Shown here one piece after another: positions 1-9,702 of a DNA stretch of 64,000 nt. This stretch comes from Nocardioides okcheonensis. Lineage in GTDB: Bacteria; Actinomycetota; Actinomycetes; Propionibacteriales; Nocardioidaceae. Both the position numbers and the translations under genes were made by a program. The notes beneath the pieces are model-generated. The model searched no databases. It worked only from the letters and a program-made list of their open reading frames with translations, and was not told the DNA's origin. The stretch spans positions 1,798,001 to 1,862,000 of the forward strand of contig NZ_CP087710.1 of assembly GCF_020991065.1 (NCBI RefSeq). The letters are read 5' to 3'. Numbering within the stretch: the stretch's first letter is position 1; every line of letters starts with the position of its first letter.

Positions 1-5
1 GGCCT

Positions 6-24
6 CCTCCGGAGTCTCCGGAGG
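6..24. repeat. Short perfect inverted repeat (hairpin)
   Basis: Eight-base arms CCTCCGGA and TCCGGAGG are separated by GTC. It could be a terminator hairpin for a gene left of the window. No T-run follows, as is usual in GC-rich actinobacteria. Confidence 0.45.
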
Positions 25-56
25 TCGCGACGCCGTCGTGGTGACGGCGCCTGTCA

Positions 57-83
57 TGTCATCCCACTCTAGCCGGGATGACA
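57..83. terminator. Inverted repeat downstream of the RTX-type gene
   Basis: Nine-base perfect arms TGTCATCCC and GGGATGACA flank a 9-nt loop. It lies about 65 nt beyond the stop codon of the minus-strand gene ending at 149, where a factor-independent terminator would be expected. An operator role for a gene to the left is possible. Confidence 0.45.
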
Positions 84-148
84 CAGGGTCAAACGTGCGC
101 CGCGGGGGCACTGTTCCCGTCACAGGAACTTCTCAGGAACGCCGGTCC

Positions 149-1426
149 TCAGCGACGCCGCTCGCAGTGCCGGGCGTCCTCGGCCCGGCACCGGTCGGTG
201 CCGCCACCGCCGCGGGCGACGTCGTCGCCGGGGCCGCCGAGCAGCACGTCGTCGGCGTACGACCCGACCAGCACGTCGTCGCCGCCGCGGCCCCGTGCGG
301 TGTAGGGCGCTCCCCCGCCCACCCGGTCGTCGCCCGGCGTCCCGAGGTAGGTCCAGCGGCCGCGGTTGTGGGGCATCACGACCCGCTCGACGTCGGCGAC
401 GACCGACCGCACCGGGTCGCGGTGGCCGAAGCGCACCGCGAACCGCTCGCGGGCGTGGTCGAGGACCCCACGGGTGAGCGGGCCGGTGTCGAGCACCGCC
501 AGCAGCACCTCGTCACGTCCGGGGCCACCGGTGAGGGCGTGCCGCCCGCGGCCGAGGTAGACCTCGAGCCGGTCGCGGCCGGGACCGCCGTCGAGGGTCG
601 AGGGGCCGCCCTCCTTGCGCAGTCCGTCGATGCCGGGGCCGCCGAGGAGGACGTCGGTGCCGCCGGTGGAGTCGAGGTAGTCGTCGCCCTCTCCCCCGAT
701 GAAGACGTCGTCGGCGTCCTCGCCGCGCGCGGGGGCGTACTCGTCCCAGTCGTTGACGACGAAGTCGTCGCCGCCACGGCCCTCGATCCGGTCGCCGCCA
801 CCCTTGCCGATCAGCTGGTCCGGGCCCTCCGTGCCGAGCAGGGTGTCGCCGTGCGTCGACCCGAGGACCTCGACGACCGCACCGCTGGTGGGGACCGGCT
901 GGGCCAGCACCACCGTGTCGGCGCCGTCACCGGTCGCGGTGCCGGCCACGAGGTCGACGACGACGCCGGCTGGCGACGGCGAGAAGTCGATCGTGTCGGG
1001 GCTGCCGTAGCCGTCGCTGCGCAGCACCGTGTTGACACCGACGTCGACCAGGTCGTCGCCGGGTCCCGGGACGACGGTGTCGCCCTGCGGCTCGGGCTCG
1101 CTCTCGAAGAGCGGCACCCGGCCGTTGGTGCCGCCGAAGAGGCGGTCGTCGCCCTCGCCGCCGGTCAGCACGTCGGCACCCGCGTCGCCGCAGACGACGT
1201 CGTCGCCCGCTCCTGCGTCGACCTCGTCGTTGCCGCCGAGCGCCGCGATGACGTCGTCTCCGGGCGTCCCGGTGAGCACGTCGTCGTCAGCGGTGCCGAC
1301 GATGGTCGCGGTGAGCCCGTCGCACGTGGCGGCGGCGCGTGTGCTCCCCGCGTGCGCCGCGGTCGCCGACGCCAGCACCAGCGTGCCCGCCGCGAGCAGG
1401 CGCGTGATGGTCGTGCGTCCGGTCAT
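149..1426 (-). CDS. Exported RTX-type calcium-binding repeat protein
   Basis: Predicted 425-aa secreted protein. The start at 1426 is chosen because a GAGGGGGAA ribosome binding site precedes it and a signal peptide follows immediately (TTITRLLAAGTLVLASA, cleavage near AHA). The mature part is made of glycine/aspartate-rich nonapeptides of the hemolysin-type GGxGxDxUx kind, clustered at residues ~40-100, ~230-310 and at the C-terminus. In this family such repeats wind into a calcium-stabilised parallel beta-roll outside the cell. No lipase, protease or toxin domain is visible, so it may be a surface or matrix protein. No type I secretion genes are adjacent; the Sec-type signal suggests another export route. 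The enzymatic role, if any, is unknown. Confidence 0.8.
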   Translation of the reverse strand: MTGRTTITRLLAAGTLVLASATAAHAGSTRAAATCDGLTATIVGTADDDVLTGTPGDDVIAALGGNDEVDAGAGDDVVCGDAGADVLTGGEGDDRLFGGTNGRVPLFESEPEPQGDTVVPGPGDDLVDVGVNTVLRSDGYGSPDTIDFSPSPAGVVVDLVAGTATGDGADTVVLAQPVPTSGAVVEVLGSTHGDTLLGTEGPDQLIGKGGGDRIEGRGGDDFVVNDWDEYAPARGEDADDVFIGGEGDDYLDSTGGTDVLLGGPGIDGLRKEGGPSTLDGGPGRDRLEVYLGRGRHALTGGPGRDEVLLAVLDTGPLTRGVLDHARERFAVRFGHRDPVRSVVADVERVVMPHNRGRWTYLGTPGDDRVGGGAPYTARGRGGDDVLVGSYADDVLLGGPGDDVARGGGGTDRCRAEDARHCERRR

Positions 1427-1547
1427 GGTTCCCCCTCGGCTGCCGAGAGTAGGCCGCGCGGGCCGGGCACGCGAGGGGCACGAGCCGCTCCCGCTCTTCC
1501 CGGCCGCCGCGTCCGCGTGGGTGCCGCGGAGCATCGCCCCGCGCCGA

Positions 1548-2879
1548 TCAGGACGCGAGGGTGAAGAGGCTGGCGAGCCGCCGCTCGGCCGGTGAGTAGT
1601 CGATCCCGCCCGACGGACCTCCGGGCAGGGGTGGGGCCGTCGACCTGGCGAGGCGGAGGTGCTCCGAGACGGTGCCGACCTCGTGGAGCCCGCTGTCCGG
1701 CGGCTCGATGACCCACGAGGTCCACCCGGGCGACTCCTTGAGGTAGTTGCAGCGCTCGCACAGGCCCTGGCCGTTGGCGGCGGTGGTCGAGCCTCCGCGC
1801 GCGACGGGGACGACGTGGTCGTGGTGGCGGATGGCGGCGTTGCAGCCGGAGGTGCGGCAGGTGCCGCCGTCGCGGAGGTCGAGGAGCTCGGCCAGCGCGC
1901 CGTCGAAGTGTCGGGCGGTCGACTCCATCGCGACGAGCGCGCGGTCGGCCGGGCTGGCGAAGAGTCGGCGCAGCGCGGCCTTCGCGGCGGAGCTGGCGCG
2001 ACGCACGAGGTCGGTGCAGAGCGCGGCGGGCAGGAAGCCCTCGCCCTGGACGAGCCCGGGCTCGGTGCCGTCGCCGAGGAGGGACTCGACGCCGATGACG
2101 AGGTTGACGCGCACCGGCGCGACGTCGGTGACGGGGTCGCGCCCGGTGACGCGGGCGACGAGGGTGTCGGCGCGGACCTGTCCGTCGGTCCGGTCGTCGC
2201 CGTGCGACCGGGCGCTCGCGGCGGCGGCGTCGAGGGCCGCGCGGACCGCGGCGAGGTCCTCGAGGGGCAGCGTGGCGACCAGCCGTCCGGTGCCGTCGTC
2301 GAGGCGCTGGGTGGTGACGCGGCGGTCGGCCCGGGCGCGGCGGTGGCGGCGGGCCTCCGCCTCGGCCGCGACGGTCAGGCAGGAGCGGCGTACGGCTTGG
2401 CGCAGCCGGACGTCACCCAGCCCGGCGAGCCGGGGCGCCAGGTCGTCGTCGACCCGACGGCGCTGGTCGGGGTCGAGGTGGGCGACCTCGCGGGCGATCG
2501 CGAACGCGCGGTCCTCGGTCAGCTCGCCGCGCGCGAGGGCGGCGAGCGCCAGCGGGAGGTCGTCACGCAGGCGACGCGAGAGCAGGACGCGCTGCTCGCC
2601 CTGGTGCGGGCTGGCGAGCGTCGCCCGCGCGACCTCGGCGCCGACGGACATCGCCCGCGGAGGCGTGCGTCGGCCGGTGGCCGGCACGTCGTCGGTGTCG
2701 GCGAGGTCTGCGAAGGTGGCGGCGAGGAGGACCTGGGCCCCCGCGGCGGCGGACTTGATCCGCTCGAGGGCCTCGATGCCGTCGAGCAGGTCGACCGGGC
2801 CGCCGGTCACGGTCAGGTCGCCGAGGAGGTCGGCAAGGGCGTGGAGCTCCTCCGCCGGCCAGTCCGAGCGATGCGCCAT
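1548..2879 (-). CDS. DUF222 / HNH endonuclease domain protein
   Basis: A 443-aa protein with an N-terminal alpha-helical DUF222 region (residues ~10-300) and a C-terminal HNH nuclease domain (~335-385). The HNH part shows CxxxxC, the HHDHVVPVARGG core, then a CxxC pair before the final N, giving the zinc-stabilised beta-beta-alpha metal finger. The start at 2879 follows a near-perfect Shine-Dalgarno, AAGGAGGTGG. This family is strongly expanded in Nocardioides and other actinobacteria, where many paralogues sit at scattered loci. Their function is unsettled; they resemble homing or mobile-element nucleases. No phage or transposon context is seen here. Confidence 0.88.
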   Translation of the reverse strand: MAHRSDWPAEELHALADLLGDLTVTGGPVDLLDGIEALERIKSAAAGAQVLLAATFADLADTDDVPATGRRTPPRAMSVGAEVARATLASPHQGEQRVLLSRRLRDDLPLALAALARGELTEDRAFAIAREVAHLDPDQRRRVDDDLAPRLAGLGDVRLRQAVRRSCLTVAAEAEARRHRRARADRRVTTQRLDDGTGRLVATLPLEDLAAVRAALDAAAASARSHGDDRTDGQVRADTLVARVTGRDPVTDVAPVRVNLVIGVESLLGDGTEPGLVQGEGFLPAALCTDLVRRASSAAKAALRRLFASPADRALVAMESTARHFDGALAELLDLRDGGTCRTSGCNAAIRHHDHVVPVARGGSTTAANGQGLCERCNYLKESPGWTSWVIEPPDSGLHEVGTVSEHLRLARSTAPPLPGGPSGGIDYSPAERRLASLFTLAS

Positions 2880-3037
2880 CCCCCCACCTCCTTGATCGAT
2901 CACTAGTTCTATTGTGACACTGGCCACCGACATCGCCCATCGAGAGATCGTCACGATCCACCGGACGTGCCTGGTGCGGCGCGGCGACTCGCACGGGTAG
3001 ACATGGGGTCGGAACGCCTGGCCAGAAGCAGGGAGCG

Positions 3038-3493
3038 ATGTCGATGGGACCACTGAGCCAGCAGGCGCCCGGCGCGCGTGTCTATGTCGACATGGTGGGC
3101 GACCTGTTCCACGCCGGCCACGTCGACCTCCTCCGGGCCGCGCGCGCCCACGGCGACCACCTGGTCGTGGGCGTGCTCTCCGACGAGACCGCAGCGTCCT
3201 ACAAGCGGCGACCCGTGATGACCCTCGCCGAGCGGGTCGCCGTCATCGAGTCCTGCAGGTACGTCGACGAGGTGGTCGCCGGCGCGCCCGACCGGCTGAC
3301 CGAGGAGTTCCTCGCCGCGCACCGGATCGCGACGGTCGTCCACGGCGACGACCTGTCGCTCGAGGGGGCGAGGCAGGTCTACGGACCCGCCGTCGCCGCC
3401 GGCACCTTCGTGACCGTGCCACGCACCAGCGCCCTGTCGACGACCGAGGTCATCCGGCGGGTGCGCGAGCGGGGCGACCTGTGGCCCCGATGA
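3038..3493 (+). CDS. Cytidylyltransferase-like (tagD/PCYT2-type) protein
   Basis: A 151-aa single-domain nucleotidyltransferase. The first strand (VYVDMVGDLFHAGH) carries the HxGH nucleotide-binding motif at residues ~22-25, and the fold continues with VVGVLSDE, RVAVIESCRYVDEV and a late TTEVIRRVRE helix typical of glycerol-3-phosphate and ethanolamine-phosphate cytidylyltransferases. It probably transfers CMP from CTP to a small phosphorylated alcohol, activating it for lipid or polymer synthesis. The substrate cannot be read from the sequence. An AGGGAG motif precedes the ATG. Its stop overlaps the start of the next gene (ATGA), so the two are likely co-translated. Confidence 0.82.
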   Translation: MSMGPLSQQAPGARVYVDMVGDLFHAGHVDLLRAARAHGDHLVVGVLSDETAASYKRRPVMTLAERVAVIESCRYVDEVVAGAPDRLTEEFLAAHRIATVVHGDDLSLEGARQVYGPAVAAGTFVTVPRTSALSTTEVIRRVRERGDLWPR

Positions 3494-3744
3494 CGCGACG
3501 CCTGGCCCGGCGGATCGAGCACGACTTCGACCCGCACGACGTCGAGACGGTCACCCGCGTCGTGGCACGTGCGGCGACGTCCGAGCGGGTGCAGGCCGCG
3601 ATCGTGCTCGCCGCCGCCGGCGACGCGCGCGAAGCTGCCCGGCAGGCCGCGCTGGCCGGGACCGACTGGCGCGACGTCCTCGTCAACGCAGGGCTCGCGG
3701 ATGGCGACTGGGCCTCAGCCCTGGACCACCACCTGGGGCGGTAG
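3490..3744 (+). CDS. Small hypothetical protein coupled to the cytidylyltransferase
   Basis: An 84-aa soluble, mostly helical protein of no family I recognise. The ATG at 3490 overlaps the upstream TGA by four bases, which argues for a real translationally coupled gene. It is alanine- and arginine-rich (VVARAATSERVQAAIVLAAA) with a short tryptophan-containing helical C-terminus. The 3' end overlaps the convergent membrane-protein gene by about 60 bases. Function unknown. Confidence 0.6.
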   Translation: MTRRLARRIEHDFDPHDVETVTRVVARAATSERVQAAIVLAAAGDAREAARQAALAGTDWRDVLVNAGLADGDWASALDHHLGR

Positions 3745-4156
3745 GCCCCAGGCTCCGCCCGCGGACCCACGACCCCAGCACCGCGAGGCCCGCGAGCGGG
3801 ACCAGCACCGCGGCGGTGGCGACACCCTGCACCGAGGTGAGGACCAACAGCACCAGGGTCACCAGCGCCAGGGGCAGGACCGCCAGCACGGCGGACACGA
3901 CCAGCACCAGGACGCCCCGCGGACGAGGCCGCCTCGGCTCGAGGACGAACCCGGCAGCGAGCGCGGCGACGGCGGCGCCGAGGCACCACAGGCGCCAGGC
4001 CCGGCGCCACCTGTCCGGGTCCTCCAGCGTGCCGCACGGGGCGATCTGGCAGGCACCGCCGGTGACCAGCTCCGGCTGCAGCGGCGCCCAGGCGCTGGCG
4101 GCGACCATGACGGCGAACCCCGCCACGCCCAGCACCCACCAACCCCCCGGCCTCAT
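3683..4156 (-). CDS. Small integral membrane protein, function unknown
   Basis: A 157-aa protein with about four membrane segments: residues ~5-20 (VLGVAGFAVMVAASAW), ~55-70, ~80-107 (a long leucine/valine stretch) and ~112-125. The first loop contains two cysteines (GACQIAPC). The start at 4156 is preferred over an in-frame start 36 bases upstream because AGGA lies eight bases before it. The C-terminal tail is basic and proline/glycine-rich and overlaps the end of the convergent small gene. No family recognised. Confidence 0.55.
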   Translation of the reverse strand: MRPGGWWVLGVAGFAVMVAASAWAPLQPELVTGGACQIAPCGTLEDPDRWRRAWRLWCLGAAVAALAAGFVLEPRRPRPRGVLVLVVSAVLAVLPLALVTLVLLVLTSVQGVATAAVLVPLAGLAVLGSWVRGRSLGPTAPGGGPGLRPSRHPRALR

Positions 4157-4213
4157 GGCACCCATCCTGCCCGGTCGGGTCGGACGCGCCACCCGTGCGG
4201 CTGTCGACCTGGG

Positions 4214-4287
4214 TGCCCCGGCTGGGGTTCGAACCCAGACTGCGCGGTTTTTAAGACCGCTTCCTCTACCGGTTGGGATACCGGGGC
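4214..4287 (-). tRNA. tRNA-Leu(UAA)-like, with class I architecture
   Basis: A 74-nt cloverleaf on the minus strand. The acceptor stem GCCCCGG/CCGGGGC is perfect, with A as discriminator. The anticodon stem GCGGT/ACCGC encloses the loop CTTAAAA, giving anticodon TAA. The T arm is CTGGG-TTCGAAC-CCCAG. The variable loop is only five bases (GCAGT), whereas normal bacterial leucine tRNAs have a long variable arm. The D stem is short (TCC/GGA) with a GG in the loop. CCA is not encoded. The anticodon would read the rare TTA codon, but the class I body makes leucine charging doubtful. Confidence 0.85.
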
Positions 4288-4304
4288 GCGAGCCGTGGGA
4301 CGGC

Positions 4305-4862
4305 TCAGAGGTAGGTCTTGCGAGCGTAGACGGCGTGGGCGCCGGCCGCGCGGTCGAGGAACAGCAGGCCGTCGCAGTGGTCGATCTCGTGCTGCAGGGC
4401 GCGGGCCTCGAAGGCGTCCGCCTCGAGCTCGACCTCCTCGCCGGTGCCGGGCAGCTGGCCGCGCACGACGATGCGGCTGGGCCGCTTCACGTCGCCGGTG
4501 AAGTCGGGGACCGACATGCAGCCCTCGCGGGCCTTCTCGTTGCGGCTGCACGAGACGACCTCGGCGTTGCACAGCACGAACGTGCCGTGGTGCTCGCGGG
4601 TCTTGGGGTGCTCGGAGACGTCGACGCAGAAGACCTTCACGCCCTCCCCCACCTGCGGCGCGGCGAGGCCGACGCAGCCGGGCGAGACGCGCATCGTGGC
4701 GACCAGGTCGGCGGCGAGGCGCACCACCTCCGGCGAGGTCGGGTCGACGGTCGCACCGGCGGTCGACAGCACGGCGGCAGGGGCGCGTACGACCTCGCGC
4801 AGCGCACCGGTCACGCCGAGGTCGGCCTCGGTCCACGCCAGGACCGTGGGGTTCACGCTCAC
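4305..4862 (-). CDS. def: Peptide deformylase
   Basis: A 185-aa enzyme that removes the formyl group from the N-terminal methionine of new proteins. All three signature motifs are present: GLAAPQ (motif 1), EGCMSVP with the metal-binding cysteine (motif 2) and QHEIDH with two metal-binding histidines and the catalytic glutamate (motif 3). Start codons GTG at 4862 or 4856 are both possible; neither has a strong ribosome binding site, and 4862 lies five bases after the stop of the ACT-domain gene. The gene sits at the distal end of a minus-strand run and is followed by the tRNA. Confidence 0.93.
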   Translation of the reverse strand: MSVNPTVLAWTEADLGVTGALREVVRAPAAVLSTAGATVDPTSPEVVRLAADLVATMRVSPGCVGLAAPQVGEGVKVFCVDVSEHPKTREHHGTFVLCNAEVVSCSRNEKAREGCMSVPDFTGDVKRPSRIVVRGQLPGTGEEVELEADAFEARALQHEIDHCDGLLFLDRAAGAHAVYARKTYL

Positions 4863-4867
4863 CGGGC

Positions 4868-5386
4868 TCAGAGCTCGTCGGTGTCGGCCGGGCGCAGCGA
4901 GACGCCGACGCCGAGGTCCGACGCCGCGGCCGCGAGGTCGCGCTCGACCGCGTCGACGTCGGCCGACGCCGGCAGGTCGACCTCGGCGACGAGGAGGTAG
5001 AGGTCGCCGGAGAGTCGGGTGGTGAGGTCGGTGATGTTGCCGCCGACGCCGGCGACCACGCCGACCACGGAGGACACGATGCCGGGGCGGTCGCCGCCGT
5101 GCACCGACAGCACCCACGACGACCCGGCGCCGGCGACCGCCGGCCCGGCCGGCACCTCGCGGACCGAGACGGTGAGGCTGCCGTCGGCCGCGAGCGGGGC
5201 GAGGGCGGCCTCGATCTCGGCGTCGGCGACCTCGCCGGCGCAGACCAGCATCATCGCGAAGTGGCCGCGCAGCAGCGTCATCGTGGAGTCCTCGAGGTTG
5301 AGGCCCAGTCCTGCGAGCCGACCCGTGGTCTCGGCGATGATGCCGGGGCGGTCGTGGCCGAGGACGGTGATGGCGTGGGAGGTCAC
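4868..5386 (-). CDS. Tandem ACT-domain protein (GcvR-like)
   Basis: A 172-aa protein of two ACT domains: residues ~3-75 (HAITVLGHDRPGIIAETTGR) and ~90-165 (VLSVHGGDRPGIVSSVVGVV). Each has the G-x-DRPGI turn that binds small ligands, usually amino acids. The pattern matches GcvR-type proteins that modulate glycine-cleavage regulators, but no DNA-binding domain or gcv gene is nearby. It is placed directly before def. The ligand and partner are unknown. Confidence 0.82.
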   Translation of the reverse strand: MTSHAITVLGHDRPGIIAETTGRLAGLGLNLEDSTMTLLRGHFAMMLVCAGEVADAEIEAALAPLAADGSLTVSVREVPAGPAVAGAGSSWVLSVHGGDRPGIVSSVVGVVAGVGGNITDLTTRLSGDLYLLVAEVDLPASADVDAVERDLAAAASDLGVGVSLRPADTDEL

Positions 5387-5398
5387 GGCGTCACCTTC

Positions 5399-6223
5399 TC
5401 AGACGCCGGGACGGGTCAGCGCGCGAGCCCGCTCGAGGACCGCGTCCGTCATGTCCGCGGTGAGCCGCCCGGTGTAGGTGTTGTGCGGTGACGGGTGGTA
5501 GCAGCCGAGCAGGGTGACGTCGCCGAGGCGGACCTCCTCGCCGTGCCCGAACCGCGGTCGTCGCGCCGGGGCGGGCGCGCCCGCGGCGACCAGCGAGCGG
5601 ACCGCGCCGTTCCAGCCGAACGCGCCGAGCGCCACCACCGCGCGCACCGACGGGAGCAGCGCGAGCTCGGCCGCGATCCACGGCGCGCAGGTGTCGCGCT
5701 CGACCACGGTGGGCTTGTTGTCGGGCGGCGCGCACCGGACCGTGGCGACCATCCGCGCGCCCAGCAGCCGCTGGCCGTCGCCTGCGTGCTCGCTGCCGGG
5801 CTGGGTCGCCCACCCGGTGCGGTGCAGGCTGGCGAAGATCCAGTCGGCGCTCGGGTCGCCGGTGAAGATCCGCCCGGTGCGGTTGCCGCCGTTGGCGGCG
5901 GGCGCGAGCCCGACGACGAGCAATGACGGGTCGGGGTCGCCCCAGCCGGGGATCGGACGGCCCCAGTAGGGCTGGTCGGCGAACGACGCGCGCTTGTCGC
6001 GGGCCACGTCCTCGCGCCACTGCACCAGCCGCGGGCAGGCCGCGCAGACGCTGACCCGCGCCTCGAGCCCGGCCAGGTCGGCGTCCGCGGCGAGGCGGCG
6101 TACGTCGTCGGCGTCGCGCGCGACCGGCGTGGCCGCGGTCGCCGGGTCGTCCGGCCACCCCGTCCCCGGCGTCACGGGGCTGTCGAACGCCCCGCCCACC
6201 ACCGGGTGCGGCAGGAGCGTCAC
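5399..6223 (-). CDS. Family 5 uracil-DNA glycosylase (UdgB)
   Basis: A 274-aa DNA repair glycosylase. The active-site motif GLAPAANGGNRTGRIFTG (residues ~108-125) is that of family 5 enzymes, which lack the usual catalytic Asp/Asn of family 1. The DNA-intercalation motif CYHPSPHNTYTGR is near the C-terminus. Cysteines at VCAACPRL (~60), RCAPPDNKP and RDTCAPW are placed to bind the 4Fe-4S cluster known in this family. Such enzymes remove uracil, hypoxanthine and other deaminated bases, important in GC-rich genomes. The start is GTG at 6223, three bases after the ppx stop. Confidence 0.92.
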   Translation of the reverse strand: MTLLPHPVVGGAFDSPVTPGTGWPDDPATAATPVARDADDVRRLAADADLAGLEARVSVCAACPRLVQWREDVARDKRASFADQPYWGRPIPGWGDPDPSLLVVGLAPAANGGNRTGRIFTGDPSADWIFASLHRTGWATQPGSEHAGDGQRLLGARMVATVRCAPPDNKPTVVERDTCAPWIAAELALLPSVRAVVALGAFGWNGAVRSLVAAGAPAPARRPRFGHGEEVRLGDVTLLGCYHPSPHNTYTGRLTADMTDAVLERARALTRPGV

Positions 6224-6226
6224 GAC

Positions 6227-7156
6227 TCACCGCCCGATCGCGGCCGCGATGCCGTGCAGGATGTCGGCCTCGGAGACCAGGTGGACCGGCACCGGCACGC
6301 GACGGAGGACGCGGTCCCAGATCAGCGCCCCGGCGTCGATCACGTCGGCGCGCCCGGGGTGCATGTAGGGCAGCGCCCGGCGCTCCTCGACGCTCAGCGC
6401 GATCAGGTCGGCGACGAACCGGGAGGTGTCGGCGTTGGAGAGCTCTGCGCCGTCGAAGGCCTCGCGGTCGTAGGCCGGCAGGTCCAGCACGCCGCAGGCG
6501 AGGGTCTTGATCGTGCCCGAGGTGCCGATGACGGTGCGCGCCCGGTCGAGCGGGACGCCCGAGGTGTCGAGCGTGCGGTCGATGTCGGCGACGCAGGCGG
6601 CGACCTCGTCGGCGGTGGGCGGATCGCCGTGCAGGTGCCGCTCGTGCAGCCGCACCGAACCGATGTCCATCGACACCGCCTGCCGCTCCCCGGCCTCGCC
6701 GAGCACCAGCTCGGTGGAGCCTCCGCCGATGTCGACCACCAGCACCGGCTCCTCGGGCGCCGCGGCCCGCCCGGCGATCGCGCCGGCGAAGACCAGGGCG
6801 GCCTCCTCCGGACCCGACAGCACCTCGGGCTCGACCCCGAGCCGGCGGCGTACGCCCTGGGCGAAGACCGCGGCGTTGCTCGCGTCGCGGGTGGCGGAGG
6901 TGGCGCAGAAGCGGAGCCGCCCGGCCGCCACCCCGTGCTCGGCGACCACGGCGGCGAACTCGTCGATCGCGGCGAACGTGCGCGCCAGCGCCTCGTCGGC
7001 CAGCTCGCCGGTGCGGTCGACACCCTGCCCGAGGCGCACCACGCGCGAGTCGCGCAGCACGACGTCGACGCCGCCGTCGGTCCGGACCCGGCCCACGAGG
7101 ACCTTGATCGAGTTGGTGCCGCAGTCGATCGCGGCGACGAGCCCGGGCTCGCTCAC
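6227..7156 (-). CDS. ppx: Exopolyphosphatase / guanosine pentaphosphatase (Ppx/GppA family)
   Basis: A 309-aa member of the ASKHA superfamily. The phosphate-1 motif AAIDCGTNSIK is at residues ~7-17, the phosphate-2 motif VVDIGGGSTEL at ~140 and the adenosine-type motif VIGTSGTIKTLA at ~207. The length fits the short actinobacterial Ppx form, which degrades inorganic polyphosphate or (p)ppGpp. The GTG start at 7156 overlaps the stop of the DUF501 gene by four bases; DUF501-ppx adjacency is common in actinobacteria. Confidence 0.92.
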   Translation of the reverse strand: MSEPGLVAAIDCGTNSIKVLVGRVRTDGGVDVVLRDSRVVRLGQGVDRTGELADEALARTFAAIDEFAAVVAEHGVAAGRLRFCATSATRDASNAAVFAQGVRRRLGVEPEVLSGPEEAALVFAGAIAGRAAAPEEPVLVVDIGGGSTELVLGEAGERQAVSMDIGSVRLHERHLHGDPPTADEVAACVADIDRTLDTSGVPLDRARTVIGTSGTIKTLACGVLDLPAYDREAFDGAELSNADTSRFVADLIALSVEERRALPYMHPGRADVIDAGALIWDRVLRRVPVPVHLVSEADILHGIAAAIGR

Positions 7157-7737
7157 GACGCCCCGTCGGCCCCGTCGGCCCCGACGCTCACGCACGGCCC
7201 CGACGCCCACCAGTCGCCGAGGGCGTCGAGGACCTCGTCGCCGAGCGGGTTGACGCCGCGCCCCATGGCCAGCGACTGGCCGGCGAGCACGTGGAGGCAC
7301 TTGACCCGGTCGGGCATCCCGCCGGCGGTGATGCCCTCGATCTCGGGGACGTCGAGCCCGGCGCGCTCGCCGACCTCGGCACGCGCCTCGAGGTAGCGCT
7401 CGTGGGCGGCCCGGTAGGCGGCGGCGAGCTCCTCGTCGGTGCCGAGGCGCTCCTGCATCTGCTTCATCACGCCCGACCCCTCGAGGGTGCCGATGCGCGA
7501 GGCCGCGCGCGGGCAGGTCAGGTAGAAGGTGGTCGGGAACGGCGTGCCGTTGGGCAGCCGCGGCTCGGTGGTCACCACGTCCGGGTTGCCGCACGGGCAG
7601 CGGTGCCCGATCGAGTCGATGCCGCTCGGACGCCGACCGAGCTGGGCCTGGACGACGCGCTCGTCCGCCTCGTCGATGCGGGGGTTGTCGCGGTGGACCA
7701 CCCCCGGCTCGTGCGGGGGGACCTTCTTGTGGCTCAC
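7153..7737 (-). CDS. DUF501 family protein
   Basis: A 194-aa conserved actinobacterial protein. Typical features are ERVVQAQLGRRPSG near the N-terminus, a CPCG...LTCP cysteine arrangement (residues ~48-77) that may bind metal, and a C-terminal GMPDRVKCLHVLAGQSLA motif. GTG at 7737 overlaps the ftsB/divIC stop and its own stop overlaps the ppx start, so all three are translationally coupled. The biochemical function is unknown. Confidence 0.9.
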   Translation of the reverse strand: MSHKKVPPHEPGVVHRDNPRIDEADERVVQAQLGRRPSGIDSIGHRCPCGNPDVVTTEPRLPNGTPFPTTFYLTCPRAASRIGTLEGSGVMKQMQERLGTDEELAAAYRAAHERYLEARAEVGERAGLDVPEIEGITAGGMPDRVKCLHVLAGQSLAMGRGVNPLGDEVLDALGDWWASGPCVSVGADGADGAS

Positions 7738-8363
7738 TGCTTCGTACCGTCGATCACGTCTGCGGGCTGCTCCTCGGGCGGGGGTGGGTTGCCGGCGAGC
7801 TCCATCGACTCCCACGCGGCGGTCCACCATGCCTTGGGCACGGTCTTGATCACGTCGTCGGGGTCGTTGAGCGTGGCCTGGGCCTCGAGCGGCTTGCCGT
7901 CGGGTCCGATCACCTCGAAGCCCGACTCGCCGGGCATGAGGTAGCCGAAGCGGGCACGGGCCTGCGCCTTGACGTAGGCCGGGTCGTCCCACCGCGACTT
8001 CTCCCGCTCGAGGGCGTCGATGCTCGCCTCGCGCTCGGCGATCTGCGTCTTGAGGTCGCCGATGTGGGAGCGCTGCTGCAGGTAGGCGCGCAGCGACGAG
8101 GCGTAGGACACGGTCAGCACGGCGAGGACGAGGACGAGGACGGCGGCGCGGCCGGTGAACCGCGGCCGTCGCGTGCTCGGGTGGGGACGGGACGGACCCG
8201 GGACGGCCGCGAACGTGTCGGTCGCGCGGGTGGCGGCGGGACGCACCCCGGCCGCGCGCGGTCGGGAACCGCGCGCGCCGGGGCGCGTGGAGCTGCTCTG
8301 CCCCGGTCCGCGGGGGCCGTTCCCGCCGGCCCCGCCCCGGGGCGTACGGCGCTGGGAAGGCAT
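7734..8363 (-). CDS. Septum formation initiator, FtsB/DivIC family
   Basis: A 209-aa bitopic membrane protein. Residues 1-70 are a basic, proline/arginine-rich cytoplasmic tail, followed by one membrane segment (AAVLVLVLAVLTVSYA, ~74-90), a coiled coil (LKTQIAEREASIDALEREK, ~103-123) and a C-terminal region with the FGYLMPGE motif found in actinobacterial members. FtsB/DivIC joins FtsL and FtsQ in the divisome. Its position between eno and DUF501 is the standard actinobacterial arrangement. The start at 8363 has no strong ribosome binding site; an upstream start at 8435 would overlap eno. Confidence 0.9.
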   Translation of the reverse strand: MPSQRRTPRGGAGGNGPRGPGQSSSTRPGARGSRPRAAGVRPAATRATDTFAAVPGPSRPHPSTRRPRFTGRAAVLVLVLAVLTVSYASSLRAYLQQRSHIGDLKTQIAEREASIDALEREKSRWDDPAYVKAQARARFGYLMPGESGFEVIGPDGKPLEAQATLNDPDDVIKTVPKAWWTAAWESMELAGNPPPPEEQPADVIDGTKQ

Positions 8364-8382
8364 GCGGACCAGTGTGCCTCGT

Positions 8383-9702
<1,320 letters not shown>

